A stretch of DNA of 13,987 nt from Candidatus Bathyarchaeota archaeon (GTDB lineage: Archaea; Thermoproteota; CALKCG01; B24; JAGTQN01), in the NCBI GenBank assembly GCA_018396395.1, contig JAGTQN010000036.1, positions 1 through 13,987 on the forward strand, read 5' to 3'. Every line of letters begins with the position of its first letter. Position 1 is the first letter of the stretch. A program made the position numbers and the translations under genes. The notes beneath the pieces were generated by a model. The model did no database searches and had not been told where the DNA came from. It was given only the letters and a program-made list of their open reading frames with translations. Positions 4,630-11,919 of this stretch are shown one piece after another.

Positions 4630-5799
4630 ATGAGAATTAAAGAGATAAGATCGATGAGGCTTGAGATCCCTCCTAGGGAAGCCCCTAGGACGAAGCCAAG
4701 AAGGCCTTCTTGGGCTGAGGCGGCGGAAGTCGCCAACCCTATGTCCAAGTATCCAAGGTTCAAGAGGCATCGAAGGCTATGGCTTCCAAAATGGGGAGGA
4801 ATTTGGGTTAAGGTGACGGCTGAAGATGGTACATGGGGAGCGGCCCCCGCTTCTTACGGAAAGCCTGTCGCTGCCATCATCGATGATCACCTAGCCCCTA
4901 TGCTTGAAGGCGAGGATTGCTTCGCCATAGAAAAGCTATGGGATATGATGTTCCGCCTTACGAAGCCCTATGGTTCCGAGGGTCTAGCCATGTGTGCCAT
5001 TAGCGGTGTCGACATGGCACTTTGGGACCTTGTAGGAAAGCTTAGGGCAGCTCCCGTTTATGAGCTCCTCGGCGGCCCCGCCAGAGATCGGATATTCTGC
5101 TATGCCACAGGAAACGATACAGATTGGCAGCTTGAGCTTGGCTTCAAAGCTGTAAAGCTGGCATGTCCCTATGGTCCGGCAGATGGCCTCTGGGGGCTGA
5201 AGGAGAACGAGAACCTCGTAGCCAGGACCAGGGAGCTGGTAGGTCCTGATGTGGATATTATGCTTGATTGCTACATGGCTTTCGATGTCGATTACACGAT
5301 ACGATTGGCGAGGAGGCTGAGGCCCTATGGGCTTAAGTGGATCGAGGAATTCCTCATTCCTGAGGACTTGGATGGCTATTTGGCTGTGAGAAGGACAGTC
5401 AACTGGGTTTCCTTGGCTGGGGTAGAGCACTGGTTCTCGCCATGGCGCTTCAGGGAGGCTATAGAAAAGCGAGCCTTAGACATTCTGCAGCCAGATCTCT
5501 TCTGGGTTGGTGGCATAACGGCCTGCCTAAAGATTTGTCATATGGCTGATTTAGCTGGTCTAATGGTATGTCTTCATGGAGGAGCCAATAGCCCCTATGG
5601 ACTTCATTTAACCTATGCCATGCCCAACATGCCATGGGCCGAATACTTCATAGGATCCCCTCCGGGAGTTCCTTTGGAGGAGGCACAATGGATACCGGGT
5701 GCTCCAGTACCTAAGGATGGCTATGTCGCGCCTAGCAAGGAACCTGGCTTCGGAGTACGTATAAAGGAAGAATGGCTAAAGCCCTTCTGGAATCCCTAA
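4630..5799 (+). CDS. rhmD: Enolase-superfamily sugar-acid dehydratase, probably L-rhamnonate dehydratase
   Basis: A 389-aa mandelate racemase/muconate lactonizing enzyme-like protein. The capping domain carries PMSKYPRFKR and the motif IEKLWDMMF; the barrel follows from about residue 130. Metal ligands are D213, E239 and E266, with H267 directly after the third ligand and a general acid/base histidine at H316 (CLHGG). Specific resemblance to rhamnonate dehydratase comes from PMSKYP-x-x-KR, YATGN, GPADG...GLKEN, LDCYM, KWIEE and the terminal PGFGV. That enzyme converts L-rhamnonate to 2-keto-3-deoxy-L-rhamnonate (EC 4.2.1.90, Mg2+). Substrate assignment in this superfamily is risky, so a related acid-sugar dehydratase is possible. 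The start is ATG 4630: GGAGGG at 4618-4623 lies six bases upstream and is kept in the truncated copy at 1252; an ATG at 4594 is less likely. No rhamnose-pathway partner is nearby. Confidence 0.85.
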   Translation: MRIKEIRSMRLEIPPREAPRTKPRRPSWAEAAEVANPMSKYPRFKRHRRLWLPKWGGIWVKVTAEDGTWGAAPASYGKPVAAIIDDHLAPMLEGEDCFAIEKLWDMMFRLTKPYGSEGLAMCAISGVDMALWDLVGKLRAAPVYELLGGPARDRIFCYATGNDTDWQLELGFKAVKLACPYGPADGLWGLKENENLVARTRELVGPDVDIMLDCYMAFDVDYTIRLARRLRPYGLKWIEEFLIPEDLDGYLAVRRTVNWVSLAGVEHWFSPWRFREAIEKRALDILQPDLFWVGGITACLKICHMADLAGLMVCLHGGANSPYGLHLTYAMPNMPWAEYFIGSPPGVPLEEAQWIPGAPVPKDGYVAPSKEPGFGVRIKEEWLKPFWNP

Positions 5800-5819
5800 A
5801 CCTTCTTTTACTTTACCCC

Positions 5820-6647
5820 TCAATTTTCTTCAAGGGCCTCAATTTTTACTTTTACACGAAGCTTCGAAGGATCTGTACCCTCGATTCTTCCACTACCCTT
5901 TAAACTCGATACTAGTCCTAGAATCGTATTCTTCAAGAGCCTTTGGACAAAGGGAACCATGGGAATCGATTCCCCATAGATTTCAAGAATGGTTTCCTGG
6001 TGGCTTAGGGGCTTGCATTGGCTAATGGGCACTTCTTTCCTCAGGATTGCCTTAGCCATCCCTTGGCAATCCCCGAAGCCGCACTGTCCGCAGTTTAGAC
6101 CTGGAAGGGACTGTTTTAGGGCTTCTAGGGCATGGGTTTCCAAAAGATCCGCAAGTTTCGGTATTTCGTAGAGTCTGAATACTGGTATGCCTGCAAGGCT
6201 TCCTGAAAGATTAGGATTCCTGAAGATGTCGACGATTGCCATGATGGATCCTCCTATTCCTTCCATCTTCTTCGTAGCTTCAAGAGCCTCACTACCACTT
6301 TTTGATAAGCAGAGGATCTTAGGCAAAGCTGAATGGCTAAAGCCCTCGATGAGGATGAAGGATGCCTTTGGAGATACGGTCTTCAGTGCATTTTCAAGGT
6401 TTGGAGGAATATCGTAGCGCATTATCGCCAGCTCCCTTGGTGAAACAGCCGTAACTGAGACGGCTCCAGCCTTCGCATGGAGTTCCGTATCCTTCTCGGC
6501 TACATCGAAGCGACTATGGATGTGCTTTATCGTCGCGATGGCATATCCCCTTGCCTTGAGCTCTTTAATAAGGGCTTGAATCACAGTGGTTTTTCCAGAT
6601 GACCTGCCGAGGCCTACGATGGCAAAGGTTTGAGCTTGGTAGCTCAA
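5820..6647 (-). CDS. mobB: MobB-like GTPase with C-terminal Fe-S cluster domain
   Basis: A 275-aa protein. Residues 9-165 match MobB, the P-loop NTPase of molybdopterin guanine dinucleotide synthesis: Walker A GLGRSSGKT (12-20), IATIKHIHSRFDVAEKDT (37-54) and LIEGFSHSALPKI (99-111). The C-terminal part has LNCGQCGFGDC with cysteines at 186, 189, 194 and 211, the C-x2-C-x4-C-x16-C pattern of the PF04060-type Fe-S domain also seen in RnfB. This two-domain form is longer than E. coli MobB (about 175 aa). I choose TTG 6647 because GGGAG lies six bases upstream; TTG 6665 would add six residues. A TATA-like box lies at 6682-6690. The gene converges on rhmD with a 20-base gap. No other molybdenum-cofactor gene is in view. 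Confidence 0.85.
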   Translation of the reverse strand: MSYQAQTFAIVGLGRSSGKTTVIQALIKELKARGYAIATIKHIHSRFDVAEKDTELHAKAGAVSVTAVSPRELAIMRYDIPPNLENALKTVSPKASFILIEGFSHSALPKILCLSKSGSEALEATKKMEGIGGSIMAIVDIFRNPNLSGSLAGIPVFRLYEIPKLADLLETHALEALKQSLPGLNCGQCGFGDCQGMAKAILRKEVPISQCKPLSHQETILEIYGESIPMVPFVQRLLKNTILGLVSSLKGSGRIEGTDPSKLRVKVKIEALEEN

Positions 6648-6681
6648 CGCAAGCTCCCTTTTCAAGGAATCTCTTTGATGC

Positions 6682-6690
6682 TATAAAAAT
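6682..6690 (-). promoter_or_regulatory. TATA-like box upstream of mobB
   Basis: ATTTTTATA on the minus strand (TATAAAAAT on plus), 35-43 bases before TTG 6647. The usual spacing would start the transcript near 6660 and leave a leader of about 13 bases that just holds the GGGAG motif. This supports 6647 over 6665 as the start. Confidence 0.4.
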
Positions 6691-7011
6691 CGTTTTTTGT
6701 ATTCGCCATAGAAAGGCTAGTGAAAAATGATCCTCGCGAAGGTAAAAACTCAAAAAAGTCTTAGAAAAATCCAAAGAAGGCCGTTTCAGGGCGAGGGGAT
6801 GCAGGCTTTAGAAATCCGGCAGACTTGGCTAACCTTGCATCTTTCAAAAATTTCCATCTCAGGCTTTGAACCTTGCCCTATACGACTTCTACAAAATTGC
6901 TGGAAGTCTTTGCTTTTTTTAAAAAATATTCAGATTCAGCATCTTTATCATTGAGCTTTTTGCCTTTTCCTCTTTACGCGATTCTTGGTATCCTTCCTTT
7001 TCTTTTTTCGC
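6691..7011. other. Intergenic stretch without a convincing gene
   Basis: About 320 bases, T-rich on plus in its right half (T-runs near 6910 and 6998-7023). Short open frames in several phases give low-complexity, non-protein-like translations. A near-inverted pair GATGCAGG (6799) / CCTTGCATC (6833) is too imperfect to call. I see no tRNA or box C/D-like RNA that I can support. Confidence 0.4.
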
Positions 7012-7278
7012 CTAGAGCTTTTTTATGGCAAAAAGCCACGGCGATAAGATGGCAATAGCATAACCAAACAGAGGAGATAGATCCATAGGATCATTTCCTG
7101 TGCGATAGTTGATGAGCCAGAAGACATAGAGAAGAAAGGTCGTTAAAAGATACATGGCTAGATACTTGATAAACCTCGTCCTAGTCCTTACATCCTTCCC
7201 AGTCGCCTTCTTTATGGCTAGGTAGCTTGCAGGGAATGAGACTAGTATTAAGATCCACCAGATAAGCAAAAAATCCAT
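7012..7278 (-). CDS. Small membrane protein with three predicted TM helices
   Basis: An 88-aa hydrophobic protein. Membrane segments are at about residues 3-21, 38-57 and 68-84, separated by a basic loop (KKATGKDVRTRTRF, 23-36) and a short polar loop (NYRTGNDPMD). It ends in the basic AIKKL. The positive loop between helices 1 and 2 suggests that side faces the cytoplasm. No catalytic motif is visible and I do not recognise the family. It lies 48 bases downstream of the 71-aa coiled-coil gene on the same strand and is probably in its operon. The start ATG 7278 has only a loose purine-rich upstream region. Confidence 0.7.
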   Translation of the reverse strand: MDFLLIWWILILVSFPASYLAIKKATGKDVRTRTRFIKYLAMYLLTTFLLYVFWLINYRTGNDPMDLSPLFGYAIAILSPWLFAIKKL

Positions 7279-7326
7279 GTCCTTTGCCCTTTCAATTCCG
7301 TAGCCTAGAACTGATCTTTAAAATTT

Positions 7327-7542
7327 TTACGGGCCGCCGCCTAAAAGAAATTGGATTTGAACTAATCTATCCATAACTTCGACGATTTCCCTCTCTATAC
7401 CATGGCGCTTGATTTCATACTCCTCATGGGAGAGCTCCTTGTTCTCGAATCGCCTTTTAAGCTCCTTAAGCTCTTTGAGAAGCTCATCCCTGCGCTTCTC
7501 GAGCTCCTTTAGCCTCTGCTTCATTGCCTTTGGATCTTTCAT
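7327..7542 (-). CDS. Small charged coiled-coil protein
   Basis: A 71-aa protein, almost wholly K/E/R/L. Residues 6-33 form a strong heptad coiled coil; a short break (NKELSHEEYE, 34-43) leads into a second helix (44-66), and the tail is LLGGGP. The break resembles the SHOCT-like pattern of helical hairpins with the phrase LSxEEYE. It could act in oligomerisation or as an adaptor; no enzyme motif is present. It is probably co-transcribed with the membrane protein downstream and divergent from the cyclophilin-like gene at 7734. Confidence 0.7.
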   Translation of the reverse strand: MKDPKAMKQRLKELEKRRDELLKELKELKRRFENKELSHEEYEIKRHGIEREIVEVMDRLVQIQFLLGGGP

Positions 7543-7703
7543 CTTAGCTCAACGATTATTGGGGCTTCGACTACTTATTCTTTGCGGAAATTCTCGCTTG
7601 ATTCTTCCAATAGGGTCTTTCTTTCTTTCGACTTTCTCCATTGAAGCATTCACATGGGAATCGGATAAGCTGAAGGCTCAGGTTGAAGAAGGAATACGAA
7701 TGA

Positions 7704-7709
7704 TTTTAA
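7704..7709 (+). promoter_or_regulatory. TATA-like box placing a leaderless start at 7734
   Basis: TTTTAA lies about 27 bases before ATG 7734 and no SD is present, so transcription should begin at or next to the start codon. Confidence 0.4.
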
Positions 7710-7733
7710 TTCTCAAACCCGTACGATCCATTA

Positions 7734-8123
7734 ATGGACTCTGCATTAACTGGAGAACGCATCTCGATTTTTATTGAAGGCATCGGAAGCATCGATGGTC
7801 TTTTTCAGCGTTTTCTAGCGCCTCGAACAGTCGAAGCCCTTATTAAAATTCTTCCAATCGCAGGAAGGGCAGCGCTTCTCGAAGGGGGCCTTTACATTCC
7901 AATTCCTTTGAAACTCGGGCTTGGAGTGGAGAAAGGGGTAGCCTTGCCGAAAAGGGGCTCCATAGGCTATTGGCCCTTCGCCAACGCCTTATGCCTTTTC
8001 TATGATACCATTAAAATGAGGACTCCTCTAAGCCTCGTTGGAAGAGTCCTTGATGACCCAAGGATTCTCAGGTCCGTCGTAAGCGGGACGAGAATCGTTA
8101 TCGCTAAGTGGTCGCCATCCTAA
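7734..8123 (+). CDS. Cyclophilin-like fold protein (DUF369 / Cyclophil_like family)
   Basis: A 129-aa protein matching the archaeal/thermophile DUF369 family (PF04126), which has a cyclophilin-like beta barrel. Typical motifs are FLAPRTVEALIKILPIAGRA (27-46), the strand LYIPIPL (53-59), and GSIGYWPFANALCLFYD (75-91), where the family has G-x-x-x-YW-x-x-x-NALC-x-F. The C-terminal strand pair (LVGRVLDDPRIL, GTRIVIA) closes the barrel. Prolyl isomerase activity has not been shown for the family as far as I know, so no function is assigned. The start is probably leaderless. The last 20 bases overlap the 3' end of rps25e on the opposite strand. Confidence 0.82.
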   Translation: MDSALTGERISIFIEGIGSIDGLFQRFLAPRTVEALIKILPIAGRAALLEGGLYIPIPLKLGLGVEKGVALPKRGSIGYWPFANALCLFYDTIKMRTPLSLVGRVLDDPRILRSVVSGTRIVIAKWSPS

Positions 8124-8436
8124 AGATCCTGATTCTATTGTTTCCTCCAACGCTTTGGATGATTCCTCTAGAATTGAGCCTTCTTAGAACCTCTTTGGCT
8201 GTACTTATCCTTACGCCGAATCTGGAGGCGATGGCATAGGGAGTTATGGCACCCATTTTTTTGATTTCCTCTAGAAACTCCTTGCTTTCGATATTGAGGT
8301 TCTGGATGGCTCCTTCGCCCCTCTCAGAAGCCTTCGAAGCCTTTACTTCCTTCTTCTTACCCTTTTCTTCTTTTTTCATCTCTGTGACTTGGGATTTCAT
8401 CATCTGGGAAATCGACTTCTTCCTGGCACCACCCAT
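8104..8436 (-). CDS. rps25e: Small ribosomal subunit protein eS25
   Basis: A 110-aa protein with the normal eS25 build: a lysine-rich, disordered N-terminal tail (MGGARKKSISQMMKSQ, then a KEEKGKKKE run, residues 1-38) and a winged-helix domain (about 48-107) with ITPYAIASRFGVRISTAKEV (64-83) and RRLNSRGIIQSVGG (85-98). It binds the small subunit near the head. eS25 occurs in TACK archaea and eukaryotes, which makes it a useful lineage marker. The start is firm: GGAGGG (8443-8448) lies six bases before ATG 8436. An AT-rich TATA-like region lies around 8470-8480. It converges on, and overlaps by 20 bases, the cyclophilin-like gene. Confidence 0.92.
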   Translation of the reverse strand: MGGARKKSISQMMKSQVTEMKKEEKGKKKEVKASKASERGEGAIQNLNIESKEFLEEIKKMGAITPYAIASRFGVRISTAKEVLRRLNSRGIIQSVGGNNRIRIFRMATT

Positions 8437-8542
8437 TTTTAACCCTCCTTGTTTTGAAGGCTAAGGATCAATAAAAAATTTTTCAAAACCTTATTCTTTT
8501 CGATAATTAAGCTTATTACTGATATACTTAATGCTTATGCCT

Positions 8543-8560
8543 AGTTATAAACTAATAACT
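8543..8560. promoter_or_regulatory. Inverted repeat over the TATA box of the RHH gene (candidate autoregulatory operator)
   Basis: AGTTAT and ATAACT are perfect 6-bp arms around AAACTA. The TATA-like element TTATAAA lies within the left half, about 26 bases before the ATG at 8574. RHH dimers commonly bind such short palindromes and repress their own gene. The palindrome is direct observation; its use is inference. Confidence 0.45.
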
Positions 8561-8573
8561 TGGAAGGCTCGCC

Positions 8574-8723
8574 ATGAAACTCATAACCATCAAGCTTCCA
8601 GAAGCCCTCATCGAAGGTATCGATGAGCTTGTCAGGTCTGGCATGTATCCGAGCCGAAGCGCAGCCATAAGGGCTGCGGTCCGTGACCTTCTACGAAGGG
8701 AGCTTTGGGATAAGAAGACCTAG
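8574..8723 (+). CDS. Ribbon-helix-helix (CopG/Arc-type) transcriptional regulator
   Basis: A 49-aa protein. Residues 1-8 (MKLITIKL) form the DNA-contacting beta strand; helix 1 is PEALIEGIDELVRSG (9-23); the turn YPSRSAAIRAAVRDL (25-39) is the classic RHH motif with a basic tail RREL. The length is typical of the minimal family. No SD is present and the TATA-like box lies about 26 bases upstream, so the message is probably leaderless. It is divergent from rps25e, and its TAG stop shares a CTAG with the stop of ino1 on the other strand. Its targets are unknown; its own promoter palindrome is the obvious candidate. Confidence 0.85.
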   Translation: MKLITIKLPEALIEGIDELVRSGMYPSRSAAIRAAVRDLLRRELWDKKT

Positions 8724-9796
8724 CGATGCCTCAATCCCTCTAAGAATTCATGAACCCTTTTCTTGGCTACCTCGTAGGGAAGCTGGATAGGTGGATGCTT
8801 GAAGGCATAGGCGGAGATACTCGTCAAGGGTCCTGCAATTCCCCTGTCCAAGGCAACCTTCATAACCCTTATGACATCGATGATTACTCCTGCAGAGTTG
8901 GGAGCATCCCAGACCTCAAGCTTCACATCAAGGCTTAAGGGCGTCCCCCCGAAGTATGAGCCCTTTATCCAAATGTAGCATATCTTCTTATTGGCAAGGA
9001 ATTCCACATAGTCACTTGGTCCGATACGCAGAGGAATCTCATAGGGTATCATGGCCCTTACGGCGCTTGTTTTACTCTCCCTCTTGGATTTCAGCCTCCC
9101 TTCCTCAAGCATGTTCAGAAAGTCCGTATCACCACCAATGTTTAGCTGATAGCTCTCCTCCACCTTAACTCCTCGCTCAACTAGGAGCCTTGCTAGGGTC
9201 TTATGAAGGATCGTAGCCCCTAGCTGGCTCATTACATCATCCCCAGCCAAGGGAAGACCGGCTTTCTTAAAGCGCCTTTGCCATTCTTTAGAAGACGCGA
9301 TGAAAACGGGAATGGCGTTGATGAAGCCACATCGAGCCATAAGGGCTTCTTTGGCATAGAACCTTGAGGCTGCCTCACTTCCTACAGGGAGATAGTTTAT
9401 GAGGATCTCGGCTCCCGCCTCCTTCAAGGCTTGAGCCACATCCACAGGTCTAAGGCTTGGATCAGTCTTAATAAGGGGCTTTACAAATCTTCCCAAACCG
9501 TCTAAGACAGGTCCTCTAAGAACTGGAACACCAAGTCTTGGCGGCTTCACCATTATCCTTGTGTTATTAGGACTTTGGAATATCGCATCTGAAAGATCCT
9601 TTCCAACCTTATTAGAATCTACATCGAAGGCTGCAACGAACTCGATATCTCCAGGTCTATAACCTCCTAGGTTGAGTTGTAGAAGCCCAAGGGCAGAATC
9701 GGCCATTTCTGAGCCTTTGTACAGATGTACGCCTTGAACTAGGGCCGAGGCACAGTTACCGATGCCTACTAGAGCCACTCGGATCTTTCTGGCCAT
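8720..9796 (-). CDS. ino1: L-myo-inositol-1-phosphate synthase
   Basis: A 358-aa NAD-dependent enzyme converting glucose 6-phosphate to L-myo-inositol 1-phosphate (EC 5.5.1.4), the precursor of archaetidylinositol lipids. The N-terminal dinucleotide fold reads RVALVGIGNCASALVQG (6-22). Later family blocks are LINYLPVGSEAA (132-143), FINAIPVFIAS (158-168), LAGDDVMSQLGATI (183-196), NIGGDTDFLNM (219-229), SKTSAV (241-246), IGPSDYVEFL (258-267) and LEVWDAPNSAGVIIDVIR (293-310). Length and motifs fit the short actinobacterial/archaeal class. Position 189 is Met where Mycobacterium tuberculosis Ino1, as I recall it, has Lys (GDDIKSQ). The start is supported by GGAGAG six bases before ATG 9796; an AT-rich TATA region lies near 9830. 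DUF72 and ubiA lie upstream on the same strand, but the 92-base AT-rich gap suggests its own promoter. Confidence 0.93.
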   Translation of the reverse strand: MARKIRVALVGIGNCASALVQGVHLYKGSEMADSALGLLQLNLGGYRPGDIEFVAAFDVDSNKVGKDLSDAIFQSPNNTRIMVKPPRLGVPVLRGPVLDGLGRFVKPLIKTDPSLRPVDVAQALKEAGAEILINYLPVGSEAASRFYAKEALMARCGFINAIPVFIASSKEWQRRFKKAGLPLAGDDVMSQLGATILHKTLARLLVERGVKVEESYQLNIGGDTDFLNMLEEGRLKSKRESKTSAVRAMIPYEIPLRIGPSDYVEFLANKKICYIWIKGSYFGGTPLSLDVKLEVWDAPNSAGVIIDVIRVMKVALDRGIAGPLTSISAYAFKHPPIQLPYEVAKKRVHEFLEGLRHR

Positions 9797-9888
9797 TTTG
9801 GCCTCTCCTTCATAAGGAAACGTGAGTTTATTATAATATTCCTAGATAAATATTTTATCTATAAAAAATAGAAAAGAAAAATAAAAAC

Positions 9889-10650
9889 TCATACCTGGGC
9901 ATCGCTGATACTTCCATAGAGCTCCAAAAAAAGTTTGGCATCATGAGCCATTGATATGTTGTTCCATAGGACATAAATCTCCTTATCGACTTTTAGGAAG
10001 GGTCTTACAAAGTCGAAGTAAAGGCGCCTCATATCCTCCTCCGTATATCTGTACGCGTATGGTCGAGGCCCTAAGCCATGGAGCCTATAGTATAGGATTC
10101 CATCCTTAGATACCATAGGGCTCATTTTAAAGGGATCTAATGCAAGGATTAGGGAGAGCTCTTCTAGAAGCCTTTTCGTCCTCTCGAGGCTCCAGCTGGG
10201 ATTCCTAAGCTCAAGGGCTAAGAGTAAACCATCCCTTCGAATTGAGTTGAAGAAGGATCGAAGGTCAGAGACGGATCCTTCCGAATAGGCGAAGGTAGGA
10301 GGACATTGGATCACAATGATCTTCGCTCCCAAAACCTTTGCGATATGGCGCGTTTTCTCCCAGAAGAGAAAATTCTCTTCTGAAGGCTTCAGGAAACCTA
10401 TCCTCGAAGCCATTGAAGGATCGGGTTTGAAACCTGCCCTTCGCCATGTGGGACTTGTGGTAGGATGGGTTAATCCCTGAAAGGCCTTCATAGTAAATTC
10501 AAAACCTTCCGGAGCTTTTTCCCTCCATCGCTTTGCCGTCTCGGGTTTCGGAAGCTTGTAGAAGGTCGACTGGAGTTCTACAAGCCTAAAGGTCTTGAAG
10601 TAGGCCCTCATTCCACCTTTGATGGCAAAGCCGCAACATCCTACTTTCAT
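9889..10650 (-). CDS. DUF72 (YecE-like) TIM-barrel protein
   Basis: A 253-aa protein of the widespread DUF72 family, of unproven biochemical function. Motifs are KVGCCGFAIKGG (2-13), VELQSTFYKLP (24-34) with the conserved E-x-x-x-TFY, GFEFTMKAFQGLTHP (49-63), ALELRNPSW (144-152), YYRLHG (187-192) and YVLWNN (near 226). I start at ATG 10650, as family members begin close to the KVG strand; TTG 10662 would add four residues. No strong SD is present, and a TTTAT element about 25 bases upstream suggests a leaderless message. It lies 118 bases downstream of the ubiA stop on the same strand. Confidence 0.88.
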   Translation of the reverse strand: MKVGCCGFAIKGGMRAYFKTFRLVELQSTFYKLPKPETAKRWREKAPEGFEFTMKAFQGLTHPTTSPTWRRAGFKPDPSMASRIGFLKPSEENFLFWEKTRHIAKVLGAKIIVIQCPPTFAYSEGSVSDLRSFFNSIRRDGLLLALELRNPSWSLERTKRLLEELSLILALDPFKMSPMVSKDGILYYRLHGLGPRPYAYRYTEEDMRRLYFDFVRPFLKVDKEIYVLWNNISMAHDAKLFLELYGSISDAQV

Positions 10651-10756
10651 TATTCCTGCCAAAGCTCTTCATAAAGGATTATTAGAGGATCCCCATTAGC
10701 TTTATCCTCAGACCTTTTCGAAGATACTCAGATTCCTTAATCTTTGGATGGCACTC

Positions 10757-10771
10757 GGCTAGGCTAGGCTA
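10757..10771. repeat. Three tandem GGCTA units across the ubiA stop codon
   Basis: GGCTA occurs three times in a row; the last unit contains the minus-strand TAG stop of ubiA. It is probably a minor replication-slippage repeat. Confidence 0.5.
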
Positions 10772-11629
10772 GAATAGAGAGCCGAAAAGAAAGGCTAAAA
10801 GACCAGCCATGAAGGAAAGGAGGGCTAGATTCTTGACCTTCTTCGCCATCTCCTTTGAAAAATCTTTAAGGAGAAGGGTGGAGGATGCAAGGAGCCCAAG
10901 GTCAGCCATGGTAACCATGGGAATGAATGGAAAGGAAACTAAGCCAAGGATCCAAGGTATGGGGCTTAAGAGGACGGAAGAGATGTAAAGAACTGAAGCT
11001 ACCATGGCAGCCCTTCTCTCACCGTAGCAGACGGCTAAGGTCCTTATATTTCGGATCCTATCTCCCTCAACATCGACAATTCCTTTGTTAACCTCCCTTC
11101 CAGTATTGGAGAGGAAGACCATTAAGACGAAAATCAAGATATTTTCATGGACTTTATCGAGGGCTGCAACGCTTCCATAAAGAAAGGGTACAGAAACGCA
11201 TGCACTCACGAGAAGATTTCCTAAAAATCCAGTTCGTTTTCCTATGGTCGTATAGGTTACGCTAATAACCCATGCCATGGCTGCGATGAAGAGGCAAAGG
11301 AGACTTGTAAAGAGGGAAGCTAAGAATCCCAGGACCGTAATAAGAAGTGCGTATGAGAAGGCTTCCTTTGGCTTTATAAGACCGCTCGGAATTGGGCGAC
11401 TAGGTTCATTGATGGCATCGATTTCCCTATCGTAGTAATCATTTATCACCATGGAAGAGGCTGTTAGAAGAAAGCCTGTGATGGCTCCAAGAAAAATTTT
11501 CTCCCAGATGAAGATTAAGGCCTTTGGATACGCCATTATGGCGCCTACAATAACAGCAAAACCCATCATAAGGCAATTGGCCGGGCGCATCAGGCGTATG
11601 AAACCTTCGAGTTTTCCGAGGGCCATCAA
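10769..11629 (-). CDS. ubiA: UbiA prenyltransferase, likely digeranylgeranylglyceryl-phosphate synthase
   Basis: A 286-aa integral membrane protein with about eight or nine hydrophobic helices. It has both UbiA aspartate-rich motifs: NDYYDREID (63-71) and DVEGD (186-190), the latter after NTGREVNKGIV. Further markers are IRLMRPANCL (11-20), SRPIPSGLIKPKEA (77-90) and TIGKRTGFLGNLLVS (128-142). These fit archaeal DGGGP synthase (EC 2.5.1.42), which adds the second geranylgeranyl chain to GGGP in ether-lipid synthesis. Other UbiA enzymes cannot be fully excluded. TTG 11629 lies six bases after AGGAG and ATG 11626 nine bases after it; I list the longer form, and the difference is one residue. 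Confidence 0.88.
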   Translation of the reverse strand: MMALGKLEGFIRLMRPANCLMMGFAVIVGAIMAYPKALIFIWEKIFLGAITGFLLTASSMVINDYYDREIDAINEPSRPIPSGLIKPKEAFSYALLITVLGFLASLFTSLLCLFIAAMAWVISVTYTTIGKRTGFLGNLLVSACVSVPFLYGSVAALDKVHENILIFVLMVFLSNTGREVNKGIVDVEGDRIRNIRTLAVCYGERRAAMVASVLYISSVLLSPIPWILGLVSFPFIPMVTMADLGLLASSTLLLKDFSKEMAKKVKNLALLSFMAGLLAFLFGSLF

Positions 11630-11761
11630 GGTTTTCTCCTATAAAAATGAATTTTTAGGATAAAAGGAGTAGGCTTAAGAAGGAACCCTTAAACTTAGAA
11701 TGATCATAGGTCCTTACAAATCTCAAGAGGTTTCATTAAATCATTCTTGATAGGGTTGCCC

Positions 11762-11779
11762 GATGGGACATTTCCCATC
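11762..11779. other. Isolated 7-bp stem with 4-base loop
   Basis: GATGGGA and TCCCATC pair perfectly around CATT in the gap between ubiA and the regulator. No T-run follows closely. It could belong to a small RNA or a lost gene. The rest of 11630-11850 shows no supported gene: a 46-codon plus-strand frame from the ATG inside this stem (11763) has no family features. Confidence 0.3.
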
Positions 11780-11919
11780 TAAAAGGCCTTTATTTACCCG
11801 TCTGTCGGAAATGCGAATGGTTGCTTCCCTTGCCTTGAGAGGACTTCTTTTATCGAAACTTTATAAGCTAGCTTTTCCTTTTTTTGGAGCTTCTAGGCAA
11901 TGAGTTAAAAGAGGGATTG

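Noticed and set aside
6648..6665. TTG 6665 as the mobB start
   Set aside because: TTG 6647 has GGGAG six bases upstream, and the TATA-like box at 6682-6690 predicts a transcript start close to 6660, leaving 6665 outside the message.
6810..6890. Sequence resembling a tRNA T-arm (GGTTCAAAGCC on the minus strand)
   Set aside because: The flanking bases do not form the five-pair T stem, and no anticodon or acceptor stem fits around it.
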